Below, in pieces: positions 41,655 to 50,601 of a stretch of DNA of 58,687 bases; position 1 is the first letter of the stretch, and each line of letters opens with the position of its first letter. The notes beneath the pieces were generated by a model. It had not been told where the DNA came from, did not search any database, and saw nothing but the letters and a program-made list of their open reading frames with translations. Both the position numbers and the translations under genes were made by a program. The DNA is from Bacteroidales bacterium (lineage in GTDB: Bacteria > Bacteroidota > Bacteroidia > Bacteroidales > F082): NCBI GenBank assembly GCA_024400425.1, contig JAKSMV010000021.1:1-58687 (forward strand), given 5' to 3'.

Positions 41655-44645
41655 ATGAACCGTTTTCCGTCCATATTGAAGATTTTTATTACTGCGATAC
41701 TGCTGTGTCTTGCCGTTTCCGCAAAGGCACAACATTACATTCCCATCGACGGAGAGATAAGCGACACCGTCACACTTACGAAGTTGGGCAGCGACACAGC
41801 CTATTTGGTCAACGAGGCCATCCTCGTCACGGAAAATGGTGAATTGAACATCGAAAGCGGCGTCAGGATTTATTTCGGGCAATCGGCCTACATCCGCGTT
41901 GATGGCGGAAAGCTAAACATGGACGGACAGCAGAACGATTCCATCTACCTGCTTTGCTACCAAATCACCCACGATTGGGCTGGCATTCAATTGAAAAACA
42001 TCAACGACAGTCAATCAATCAATATCAATTACATCAAAGCCGTTGGAGCCAATCCTGTCATTTCGGCTTCGATGAGTTCAGGAGCAAGCATCACGCATTG
42101 CGGTTTTTACAACTATTATGCTGGGAAAGGCATCGACATCAGCGACTGCAATGATTTCATAATAGACAGTTGCCTTTTCTCGCAATGCGTGTCGGGTATT
42201 GAACTGCGAGCCACCATGAGCGACAGCCAAGGCAACCGCTTCACACACAACATTTTCGACCAAGGTCAAATCAACATTAGCGTCTCGAATGTAAACTATG
42301 GCCGGAAATGCCGTAACAATTACATCAGCGACAACTGCTTCCAAGACGCCGCCACGGCCATCTATTTCGAATCGGTCGGCGGAGTGCTATACAACGAAGG
42401 CAAGAACTACATCACCGGCAACTTCATCTCTTCGAAACTGCCAGACGGGAACGCCAACTATTCTTCTTACGGCATCAAAGCCGCCATGGACTCGTTGGTC
42501 ATCAAGAACAATGTGTTTTGGCACAACGACGAAGCCATCACAATGCTTCGAAATAGCCACTTGATTGTCGAGCAAAATACATTCTATGAAAACGGTAAGG
42601 TGATAACTAACCTTTTGCCAATGAGCAGCTTGAATTTCATCGGGAATACGGTTAGCGAAGTCGACGACATGATCACCAAGTTCGCCAGCGGCAACACCTC
42701 AGCCAACTCCAACAACTTCTTGTACCCAAAAGAAGGCGCCATCATTTTTGCCAATGGCTGCGAGAGCGACATCAACCTGCGGCAGAACTTTTGGGACACA
42801 CAATCGACTGGCAAAATCGAAGCGATGCTCATCGACAAGCACGATGACCCTAATTTAGGCATTCTTGACTACTCCGATTTCCTAACTGAACCCGACACCA
42901 TTGCACCAATTTCGCCACCCCATACAGTGAAAAAACAATTCATCGATGGCAAATGGCTCATCTCGTGGGACGAAAATCCTGAAGCCGACATTGACCATTA
43001 TATAGTGTTCTACGGCGATTTCAACTACTACAAATTCTCGCATCAAAGCAATGCTATTTTTGAAAATAGCTATCTAATGTCCTCACAATCTGTCGAGAAC
43101 ATCGGGGTGATGGCATGCGAACGACATTATGATGAAAACGCATACGCTCATCCGGGCAAAAGTGCATACGCCATCGCCTCGTATTATCCTTATGCAGGTC
43201 CCGACGATTACCTTTGCGCTAGCGAATCAGGATATTACATCAAAAACGCCAACATTCCATACACTTACAATAGTTTCGTTTGGCAAACATCAGGCACTGG
43301 AACTTTTTCCGACCCACTCTCTTTGCGACCTACCTACTACCCATCACAAGAAGATTTAGATGCTGGGAATGTGACGCTTACGCTTCGCGTTATCTATGGC
43401 AGAGAGACAAAAACAGATGATTTCAACTTGACTCTCTACAAACAATTAAGTGTGTTTGCCGGAAACGACGACTTCTTCGGTTTGCTTGATCCCATCACCA
43501 TCGAGGATGCGACAGTCTCCAATTCCGACTCCATACGTTGGCACAGTTTAGGCGACGGTCGCTTCGACGATGAAACACTGCTCAACCCGACCTACTTCCT
43601 TGGCGAAAACGACATCGACCAAAGACAAGTCACCTTAGTGTTGGAAGGTTGGTCGTATTGCGGGCATTTAAGTGACACCGTATCATACGATTTGTACGAA
43701 ACCTTTACCCTCGAAGGCATGACTTGGTCAGACGGAGCTCCATGTCCCAACACCCAAATTGTGGCTGCTGCTTCACGCAACACCAACCCATTCACTCACG
43801 AGTTTTACCGCACCATTTCAGACGAAAATGGTCATTTCAGTTTTACGAAACTATTGCCAAACACCTACATCCTTTACGCTTTCCCTGACACATTAAACAA
43901 TACGGTATCAGGAACTTACTATTTTGGCGACCTACAATGGAACGAATCCAACATGATTACGGTTGACGGCGACACATATGATGTCGATATCTATCTGCCA
44001 GAAATAGTTGGGAACTTCAACATCGGCAACGGTATCATCAATGGCGTTTTCGAATTGCCTGGAGGCATGTTTTCTGCCAATAGTTTTTACTGCACTTCGT
44101 GGCTACGCGAAGAAAACGACTCGCAATTCTGCGATGGAGGCCTATCTAATGTCAGCATTGTACTCATGAACTCGACGAAAGAACGCATTCTAGGATTCAC
44201 CCTCACCGATGCCAAAGGCAGATTCAAGTTTGACCATTTACCATACGGATCATACCATATTCTGGCTGACATTCCACGTTACGGAAGAGGCATTTGCGAG
44301 TCGGTAACTCTTTCAAGCCAAACGCCTTGTGTTGAGGATATACACCTTTATTTAGACAACAAAGGCAAAGTCATGACACGGAGAAGCGACGGTCCAAGCA
44401 GCTGTCGTCCTTATATCTATCCTAACCCAAGCGACGGGCACCTTTCGGTTTTAGGGCTTGATGCCGGATGCGACTATTCAATCCGCATAGTGAACAGCCT
44501 TGGTACGAGCATAATGCAAAGCGATATCAAAGCCGACCTTTGTGGAGAAGCCACACTTGACCTAACCCATTTGGCGAAAGGGATTTACTTCATCCACGTC
44601 ATTTCTACAACAACAAATGAAGCCATAAAATTCATCAAACGCTAA
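41655..44645 (+). CDS. T9SS-exported beta-helix surface protein
   Basis: The 996-residue protein has a signal peptide (ending VSAKAQ) and a right-handed parallel beta-helix at about 90-360, shown by serial short strands ending in N-x-F or I-x-x-N: GIDISDCNDFIIDSCLFSQC, IVEQNTFYENGK, SLNFIGNTVSEV. FnIII-like sequence follows (ISWDENPEADIDHYIVFYGD), then two SdrD B-like / Cna-B-like carrier units (DGAPCPNTQIVAAASR with ENGHFSFTKLLPNTYILYA; LSNVSIVLMNSTKERILGF with RFKFDHLPYGSYHILA). The C-terminus is a T9SS sorting domain (IYPNPSDGHLSVLGL, LAKGIYFIHV, FIKR). It begins three bases after the STN protein ends. The beta-helix may bind glycans. Confidence 0.88.
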   Translation: MNRFPSILKIFITAILLCLAVSAKAQHYIPIDGEISDTVTLTKLGSDTAYLVNEAILVTENGELNIESGVRIYFGQSAYIRVDGGKLNMDGQQNDSIYLLCYQITHDWAGIQLKNINDSQSININYIKAVGANPVISASMSSGASITHCGFYNYYAGKGIDISDCNDFIIDSCLFSQCVSGIELRATMSDSQGNRFTHNIFDQGQINISVSNVNYGRKCRNNYISDNCFQDAATAIYFESVGGVLYNEGKNYITGNFISSKLPDGNANYSSYGIKAAMDSLVIKNNVFWHNDEAITMLRNSHLIVEQNTFYENGKVITNLLPMSSLNFIGNTVSEVDDMITKFASGNTSANSNNFLYPKEGAIIFANGCESDINLRQNFWDTQSTGKIEAMLIDKHDDPNLGILDYSDFLTEPDTIAPISPPHTVKKQFIDGKWLISWDENPEADIDHYIVFYGDFNYYKFSHQSNAIFENSYLMSSQSVENIGVMACERHYDENAYAHPGKSAYAIASYYPYAGPDDYLCASESGYYIKNANIPYTYNSFVWQTSGTGTFSDPLSLRPTYYPSQEDLDAGNVTLTLRVIYGRETKTDDFNLTLYKQLSVFAGNDDFFGLLDPITIEDATVSNSDSIRWHSLGDGRFDDETLLNPTYFLGENDIDQRQVTLVLEGWSYCGHLSDTVSYDLYETFTLEGMTWSDGAPCPNTQIVAAASRNTNPFTHEFYRTISDENGHFSFTKLLPNTYILYAFPDTLNNTVSGTYYFGDLQWNESNMITVDGDTYDVDIYLPEIVGNFNIGNGIINGVFELPGGMFSANSFYCTSWLREENDSQFCDGGLSNVSIVLMNSTKERILGFTLTDAKGRFKFDHLPYGSYHILADIPRYGRGICESVTLSSQTPCVEDIHLYLDNKGKVMTRRSDGPSSCRPYIYPNPSDGHLSVLGLDAGCDYSIRIVNSLGTSIMQSDIKADLCGEATLDLTHLAKGIYFIHVISTTTNEAIKFIKR

Positions 44646-44652
44646 CCACACC

Positions 44653-47358
44653 ATGCCAAATACCAAGATAACAATCCAGCGCATTCTCCTTTTCTTGGCC
44701 TTCTTTTGCGAAGCCATGACGATTGATTTAATGGCTGCCAATCCTGTAAGGAACGATTCGGTGCGCTATGTCTCAGCACGAATCATCTATGACACCTATG
44801 CACAGATTTCATGGACTTTGAGCGAGCCGCTCGGCTACGACAACTTTGAAACCGGCAATTTCAATATGCTCAACTGGAACAATACCATTTCCGATTTCCC
44901 TTGGGCTATAGATACGACACATGCCTACGAAGGCAATTATTGCATGAAATCAACTTGCGAAGGACACGGTAACGGCATTTCAGAAATCGAGATTTCCTAT
45001 TACGTTCCCACTGACGGCACCATGAGTTTCTTCAGCAAGATTTCGTCAGAACCCTCATTTGATGTTGGCCGTTTCTACATTGACGGAGAAAAACAGTTTG
45101 AATGCTCGGGCGAAAGCGATTGGGAGCAACACCATTTCGACATTACCGAAGGCATTCACTGGTTCCGCTGGAGTTATCTGAAGGATGCTTCCATCGACAA
45201 TGGCGACGACTGCTTCTATATTGACCAAGTTAATTTCATCGAGAACGACAGTCTATTAAAACGCGATTTACTGTATTTCAGCATTTTCCGCCGCCGCATA
45301 GGAGAAGATTCCATCATGTTAGCCACCCACCTCACCGACTCGTCGTTCATCGACATGAGTTGGAACGCACTACCTTGGGGACAATACAGTTGGGGCGTCA
45401 GTTGTACCTATTCAGGCGAACCTCCCATTGAATCTGAAACAAGATGGTCGAATGTTCTCGACAAAGACATGACCACAACATTGGAAGTGAATGCGACCAC
45501 CAACACCGGCATAGTGCCTGCGGAAGCCTCTATTATCGTCGAGCCTTCCGGAGGACAAGGCGAAACCTATTCTGCCAACCTCGATCAAAATGGCCATATT
45601 CTCATTCCTGACATCTATCGTGACTATTACACGATCCAATTGCAATTTGACGGTTATGACGACTATATTTCCGACACAGCTGTCTGCATTATGGGACCAA
45701 CATCCATAGACATTGAACTCTTTGAAAGTACACAAGATATTGACTCACTTTATGTGTCATCGACAGGTTGGGCGATGTGGGATGGGCCAAGCAGACGTTC
45801 ACTGCAATATTTCGAAATCGCCATTGACAGCATTATTGTAGGAGCCACTTCCGACCAGCATTTCCAATTCGATGTTGACACACTTACCGAAGGGCAAGCC
45901 TATCGAGCCGCCGTCAGGCCAGTATTTCAATCGTGGACCGGCGAGTGGGCGACATACGGCTGGATTTATCGCTCCTGCCAAAATTTCGCTTCAGTCATCG
46001 ACCTTGAAGGAATAGATACCGACGAAGGTACCCTCATATCATGGACCTACCCTGAAGCTGACAGTCTTCTTGGTGCCGTCTATTTCCGTGAAGACGAGCA
46101 ACTTGGTTTCCGCTATTTGGGATTCACTACCGACAACTATTTCATCGACACGCTATTACCGACCGAACCCGGCATTTATCGATGGTATGTGAGGACAGTG
46201 TATGATGGCGAAGATACTTGCAACTACTACTCCATGGCATGCCCAGAAATCATCATGACCTATATTCCTTTGGGTTGCGATGCGCCTGAACTGCTGACAG
46301 CTGAGACCTACTACAATGACGACAATGACCGAGGTGCACTCATCTCGTGGGGCCCGCAACCTATTCCTATCGAAGAATGGCTTTATTACGACAATGGAAT
46401 ATTCAACAAATCAATTGGTTCGGAAGACGGAGCCATCTTTTGGGGCATCAAATTCGAGCCCGAACAACTCGCCAATTTTGAAGGATGTTCACTGACACAG
46501 ATTTCGCTCTACGACATTGAGGCAGGGACCTATCAACTGCTTGTCTGTCAAGGCGGCGTAACCCAGCCTGGCACTTTGGTATATTACCAAAACCTTGAAT
46601 TGGAAGGCACACACGGATGGCGAACTATAGCTACTGAAGCACCTGTAAATCTTTCTGTTACAGATCCTCTTTGGATTGTCATCGGGCAACAAGGCATCGC
46701 CTACCCTGCCGCTGTATGTACCAATTCGGGCGAAGCCAATGGCCGTTGGGTATCGTTGGATGGAACGCATTGGACCGACTTAGCCTCATACAACCTAAAT
46801 TTCACATGGATGCTTCGCGCCTTCGTCACCGACCAAATCGGCAAGTCTCGTCAACTCAACAACGAAGGCTCGGCATTGACAAATTACAACCTATACAGAA
46901 GCACGACAGGGGCAAACTACGAACTCGTGGCCCAAATTCCATTCGTCGAAGGCGAGGACTTTTACCAATACCACGACAACCTAAGCGACCTTCCAGAACA
47001 GACTTACTTTTATCAACTTACATCAGAATACGATGACGGATGCGAATCGGAACCAGGCACATCAGCCGAAGATCCAAATCTAGATTTCGTTACCGTTGAG
47101 GTCTCGTGGGACATCAATGAGATTGACATTCACAAGATTAGCCTTTATCCGAACCCGACATCCGGTTTAATTCGGATTGAAGCCAAAAGAGCAAGGAATA
47201 TCACCATCTCCGATGCAATCGGACAGGTTATCACATCGCAAGACGTGCATACTGATACAATAAACCTAGACCTTTCATCGCTGCCTGATGGGCTTTATCT
47301 CATCACAATACACACCGAAGAGGACATCATTTCGCAAGCTTTTATGATTAAGCGATAA
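44653..47358 (+). CDS. T9SS-exported multidomain surface protein
   Basis: The 901-residue protein has a signal peptide, then a MAM/choice-of-anchor-J-like jelly roll at about 55-200 (GYDNFETGNFNMLNW; GNYCMKSTCEGHGNG; CFYIDQVNFIEND), a carboxypeptidase-regulatory-like unit (about 285-360), FnIII-like repeats, a second jelly-roll-like unit (about 570-730, IEEWLYYDNGIFNKSIGSED) and a T9SS sorting domain (LYPNPTSGLIRIEAK, LPDGLYLITI, AFMIKR). It starts seven bases after the beta-helix gene ends, so the two are co-transcribed with the sigma/anti-sigma genes. Probably a surface adhesin or binding protein; no catalytic motif is seen. Confidence 0.88.
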   Translation: MPNTKITIQRILLFLAFFCEAMTIDLMAANPVRNDSVRYVSARIIYDTYAQISWTLSEPLGYDNFETGNFNMLNWNNTISDFPWAIDTTHAYEGNYCMKSTCEGHGNGISEIEISYYVPTDGTMSFFSKISSEPSFDVGRFYIDGEKQFECSGESDWEQHHFDITEGIHWFRWSYLKDASIDNGDDCFYIDQVNFIENDSLLKRDLLYFSIFRRRIGEDSIMLATHLTDSSFIDMSWNALPWGQYSWGVSCTYSGEPPIESETRWSNVLDKDMTTTLEVNATTNTGIVPAEASIIVEPSGGQGETYSANLDQNGHILIPDIYRDYYTIQLQFDGYDDYISDTAVCIMGPTSIDIELFESTQDIDSLYVSSTGWAMWDGPSRRSLQYFEIAIDSIIVGATSDQHFQFDVDTLTEGQAYRAAVRPVFQSWTGEWATYGWIYRSCQNFASVIDLEGIDTDEGTLISWTYPEADSLLGAVYFREDEQLGFRYLGFTTDNYFIDTLLPTEPGIYRWYVRTVYDGEDTCNYYSMACPEIIMTYIPLGCDAPELLTAETYYNDDNDRGALISWGPQPIPIEEWLYYDNGIFNKSIGSEDGAIFWGIKFEPEQLANFEGCSLTQISLYDIEAGTYQLLVCQGGVTQPGTLVYYQNLELEGTHGWRTIATEAPVNLSVTDPLWIVIGQQGIAYPAAVCTNSGEANGRWVSLDGTHWTDLASYNLNFTWMLRAFVTDQIGKSRQLNNEGSALTNYNLYRSTTGANYELVAQIPFVEGEDFYQYHDNLSDLPEQTYFYQLTSEYDDGCESEPGTSAEDPNLDFVTVEVSWDINEIDIHKISLYPNPTSGLIRIEAKRARNITISDAIGQVITSQDVHTDTINLDLSSLPDGLYLITIHTEEDIISQAFMIKR

Positions 47359-47454
47359 CCAATCCACATCAACAGAAATACAAAAAAAGCAGGAGCCGTC
47401 AATTGGCTGACAGAACCGTTCAAACAGAAAGACTGACAGTTTTTATCTGAAAAG

Positions 47455-47490
47455 CCAAAGAGACCATTAGTTTCCTAATGATCTCTTTGA
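47455..47490. terminator. Terminator-like hairpin between converging genes
   Basis: AAAGAGACCATTAG pairs with CTAATGATCTCTTT around a TTTC loop, one mismatch in the stem; short T- and A-runs flank it. It lies between the end of the T9SS locus and the end of the DUF2795 gene. Confidence 0.65.
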
Positions 47491-47517
47491 TTTGTTGATA
47501 ATCAAATGATTACCAAA

Positions 47518-47739
47518 TTAGTATTCATCTTCGTGGAAGAAAAAATCGTCTTTTGTAGGATAGTCAGGCCAAAGGTCTTCAATACGTTCATAGACTTCGC
47601 CTTCGTCTTCCATTTCCTGAAGGTTTTCAATCACTTCGTCTGGCGCGCCTGTGCGCAAGGCCCAATCAAGGAGCTCATCGCGGGTAGCTGGCCATGGTGC
47701 GTCTTCCAACTTTGAAGCTAATTCAAGTGTCCAATACAT
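47518..47739 (-). CDS. DUF2795 family small protein
   Basis: A 73-residue acidic cytoplasmic protein whose sequence is strongly conserved in Bacteroidota: MYWTLELASKLEDAPWPATR, LRTGAPDEVIENLQEMEDEG and the C-terminal DYPTKDDFFFHEDEY. Its function is unknown. It has its own -7 box (TATTTTTG) and ends near a bidirectional terminator. Confidence 0.9.
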   Translation of the reverse strand: MYWTLELASKLEDAPWPATRDELLDWALRTGAPDEVIENLQEMEDEGEVYERIEDLWPDYPTKDDFFFHEDEY

Positions 47740-47766
47740 AATATTTAGGTTTTAAATTTGAGGGTG

Positions 47767-47774
47767 CAAAAATA
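47767..47774 (-). promoter_or_regulatory. Promoter -7 box of the DUF2795 gene
   Basis: TATTTTTG on the minus strand, 28 bp before the start. Confidence 0.55.
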
Positions 47775-47824
47775 CAATAAATTGACAACCGATGCACTAT
47801 TGATGAAAAATAATTAAAAATTTT

Positions 47825-48379
47825 TCATTTCACTGATTGCCAACAATTTTCGCCCGATTTTTCAGCATTTCCAAAGCATCTGGCCAAGACAAAGAAGAAA
47901 TCCGATAGGCGATTGAGGTATTTCAAGTCTATCAAATCGACGTCATGCTGCGAGGCCAATTTCCATCCTTGGCGTTCGGCCCGACGACAAATCGTGCGGC
48001 AGACATGCGAGTAGGAAGCCTTCAGATTGCCACCGGGAATGATGAACGATTTCAACTCGGGAAGTTGGGAATTCATCGTGTCAATCTGTTGTTCAAGGGA
48101 ACTGACATCAGCAACTGTAAGTTGAGGAATCATCTTCTTAATTTCTGCTCCGTCTTCTATGGCAAAATGCGACTCGATGGTGAAAAGTTTGTCTTGGATG
48201 GTTTCAAGCACTTGTTTGACTTCAGCAGCAACATCTTCTTGGTCGTGAAGGACACCCACAAATGCGCTCAGTTCGTCAACCGTTCCGTATGCTTCCACCC
48301 TTTCATCAAATTTGGCCACCCTCAGGCCACCCACCAACGAAGTCATTCCTTCGTCGCCTGTCCGCGTATATGTTTTCAT
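47825..48379 (-). CDS. Cob(I)alamin adenosyltransferase, PduO type
   Basis: The 184-residue enzyme makes adenosylcobalamin from cob(I)alamin and ATP. The ATP-binding N-terminus YTRTGDEGMTSLVGG and the late CRTICRRAERQGW, LKYLNRLSDFFFVLAR are the PduO-family signatures. It is the last gene of a minus-strand run from mrp, starting one base after the methyltransferase-like gene ends. No cobalamin riboswitch is seen upstream. Confidence 0.93.
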   Translation of the reverse strand: MKTYTRTGDEGMTSLVGGLRVAKFDERVEAYGTVDELSAFVGVLHDQEDVAAEVKQVLETIQDKLFTIESHFAIEDGAEIKKMIPQLTVADVSSLEQQIDTMNSQLPELKSFIIPGGNLKASYSHVCRTICRRAERQGWKLASQHDVDLIDLKYLNRLSDFFFVLARCFGNAEKSGENCWQSVK

Positions 48380-48380
48380 A

Positions 48381-49049
48381 TCAATATTTTAAGACAAAAT
48401 CTTGTTTTTCAAAACCTAACTTAAAGAACACCAAACCGATTTCATACAAGTCGATCGAGAGCGAGACATTATCGTTTTCCTGCAAACTTTCCCATGCGTC
48501 TTCCATGTCACGGTTGTGATGTATGCCTTCAAAAATAAACACCGATTCCGATGTCTTATGACTCAGGCAATCAACGAGATAATCCCAAGTCGTATCTTCA
48601 AAAGAGTCTTGACCGAAAAGGACGAAACCCGTATTTAACTGCTTGAACTTTTCGGAATCGAACTCGGCCGGCTGGATAAGGCTGACATTGATGATGCCCA
48701 TCGAATTCATGCTTTCGAGAAAATCTGTCGATTCCTCAAGATAGACACGAGTCTGCAAATTGCCCAATGCCAAAGCTGTAGTGTTCATTGCCGACAACGA
48801 ACCGAAAGAAACGACCGATTCGGGCTCGAAATAGCGAACCATACGATAAAGCAACCGGCTCATTTTGCGACGGCGATAATTAGAGTGTTTCTTCCCGTCC
48901 AAAAGCCTACTGATACGCATAATCGATTCGTAATCAGCGTTTGAACCTTTGTCGTTCACCACTTTTGTCATGAAATCGAAGACAAAAGGCGAATGGATCT
49001 TGTACTCGCTTTTTCGCGTCAGCAAATATTTCAAGTAACTGGTAATCAT
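48381..49049 (-). CDS. Methyltransferase-like protein of a Bacteroidota family
   Basis: I use the ATG at 49049 (222 residues); the opening SYLKYLLTRKSEYKIHSPFVFDFMTKVV is the mark of a conserved Bacteroidota family annotated as class I SAM-dependent methyltransferase. RRRKMSRLLYRMVRYFEPESVVSFGS leads to the expected first strand, but the glycine loop is SFGSLSAMNTTALAL, which departs from GxGxG, so SAM binding is uncertain. Its start lies one base after the stop of the upstream gene. Substrate unknown. Confidence 0.7.
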   Translation of the reverse strand: MITSYLKYLLTRKSEYKIHSPFVFDFMTKVVNDKGSNADYESIMRISRLLDGKKHSNYRRRKMSRLLYRMVRYFEPESVVSFGSLSAMNTTALALGNLQTRVYLEESTDFLESMNSMGIINVSLIQPAEFDSEKFKQLNTGFVLFGQDSFEDTTWDYLVDCLSHKTSESVFIFEGIHHNRDMEDAWESLQENDNVSLSIDLYEIGLVFFKLGFEKQDFVLKY

Positions 49050-49050
49050 T

Positions 49051-50601
49051 TTATTCGAATTGCACTTTTTGGAGGAAAAACACCGAACGCTGAGGATGGG
49101 CTTGGATGCTATTCCTGATAATTTGCGAACCAAAAATCAGGAAACGATTGCCATACCATAGTTTCATTTCAGCAAAATATTCATCTACCAACTCATCGGC
49201 ACCAAGTTTCGGATCAATCTTTTCAACTTGCAGAGTCGATATGGGATTGCCATTTGAGTTGAAAGAAACATAGCGGAGATTATTATAGCTTGAGGAAACC
49301 ACTACAAATTCGTCATAGCAAGCTGATTCACAAGCATGTGGAGTCAAATCGAAAGTGAGTTCATTGGAAAACTTGGCTGCGGTCTGCCATTTCAGATTGC
49401 CTTCTTTGTCGAAGGCGAGCAACACATCGCTGAAAAAATCATAGCCATCGAAAATGGTATAACTATAAGGGTACATGCCGCGATAACCGAAACCGTAGTC
49501 CATGCGCGTTTCGGTATGATACACAGGTTCAAAAGCCTCGACAGAAAAAACCAGAAGGCTATCAAACGGAGTCAATCGTGGCGTGAGAAACTGAAAAGCG
49601 ATTTCGCCTTGACTCTGCTTCTTGTTCTTTTTCAACCTTGCTTCGCGCACCCGCACTCTGTCAGACGACGTCAGAGCCATCTCGATGTTCGGCATGTCCT
49701 TGAACATATAGTACTTAGGTTGGGTTTGTCCCGATGCAAATTGCATCCAGACAACACCAATCGAAATGCGGTTGAAATCTTCAATGATTCCCTCCACATC
49801 AATTTTCTTGTTTCTCTCGCGTTCCAATGTCCCAATCACCGTTAAATGTTGGTTGTCATCCATTTGGAAAGCCATTCGACCCAACGAAGCATTTGGAATA
49901 TTATCGAAATGATATGTTTTCAGCAATGCTCCCGAAGACGAATAGACAAGGAATGCCGTTGAGACAAAAAACTTGTTCTCGAATTCTTTCAAAACCATGA
50001 CAAAGCAATGCTGATTGGGCATAGACTCGGTCTGGAAAATGATGAAGTTTCGCGAAGATGAAGGAGTTGCAATACGATAGGAATGGGTTTTCAGGTCGTA
50101 GAAATACAAGTTCCCATCGCCCGATTTGCTATTGACAGCCATCATCATCACGCCATCCACGACTTCGGCAGAAAGGATAACCGATTTCTCAGGCAACTTC
50201 GCAGAAAAGGATTGATAGGTACGTTCCTTTCGGTCGAAAGTGACGGCCAGAAAATCGAGCGTGTCGTTTTTCCTTGATTTATCGTTAGTGAACAAGAAAA
50301 CGGCAAAACCATCATCGCTGGCGGTTTCAGTAATATCCATCTTGTCAGGCAAAGGAATCAAGTCGTTGCGGACCTCGAACAAGCATGTGTCAACAAGCGA
50401 GAAACTCCATAAACGGTTTTTGCTCTTATCGGTTTTTTCGGTTTCGTAAACCATGATGCCGCCTTCTGCACCAAACGACTCGAAACGGCAGCCTTGGTTT
50501 TTGTTCCAACGGGGTATCTCATAACGCGCAGGCTCCACTTGCTGGCCAAACGACCAACAAGTGGAGACCACAATCGCTAATATGAGCATCAGTTTTTTCA
50601 C
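49051..50601 (-). CDS. Secreted protein of unknown function
   Basis: The 516-residue product starts at GTG, overlapping the stop of the upstream T9SS gene (GTGA). It has a signal peptide (LMLILAIVVSTCWSFGQ) and no further membrane segment. The mature part shows repeated strand-turn-strand blocks about 50 residues apart (GIMVYETEKTDKSK; FAVFLFTNDKSRKND; LYFYDLKTHSYRI; HCFVMVLKEFENKFF), suggesting a beta-propeller. No T9SS sorting domain is present, so it is probably periplasmic. I do not recognise the family. Tight linkage to the T9SS adhesin gene suggests a joint role. Confidence 0.8.
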   Translation of the reverse strand: MKKLMLILAIVVSTCWSFGQQVEPARYEIPRWNKNQGCRFESFGAEGGIMVYETEKTDKSKNRLWSFSLVDTCLFEVRNDLIPLPDKMDITETASDDGFAVFLFTNDKSRKNDTLDFLAVTFDRKERTYQSFSAKLPEKSVILSAEVVDGVMMMAVNSKSGDGNLYFYDLKTHSYRIATPSSSRNFIIFQTESMPNQHCFVMVLKEFENKFFVSTAFLVYSSSGALLKTYHFDNIPNASLGRMAFQMDDNQHLTVIGTLERERNKKIDVEGIIEDFNRISIGVVWMQFASGQTQPKYYMFKDMPNIEMALTSSDRVRVREARLKKNKKQSQGEIAFQFLTPRLTPFDSLLVFSVEAFEPVYHTETRMDYGFGYRGMYPYSYTIFDGYDFFSDVLLAFDKEGNLKWQTAAKFSNELTFDLTPHACESACYDEFVVVSSSYNNLRYVSFNSNGNPISTLQVEKIDPKLGADELVDEYFAEMKLWYGNRFLIFGSQIIRNSIQAHPQRSVFFLQKVQFE

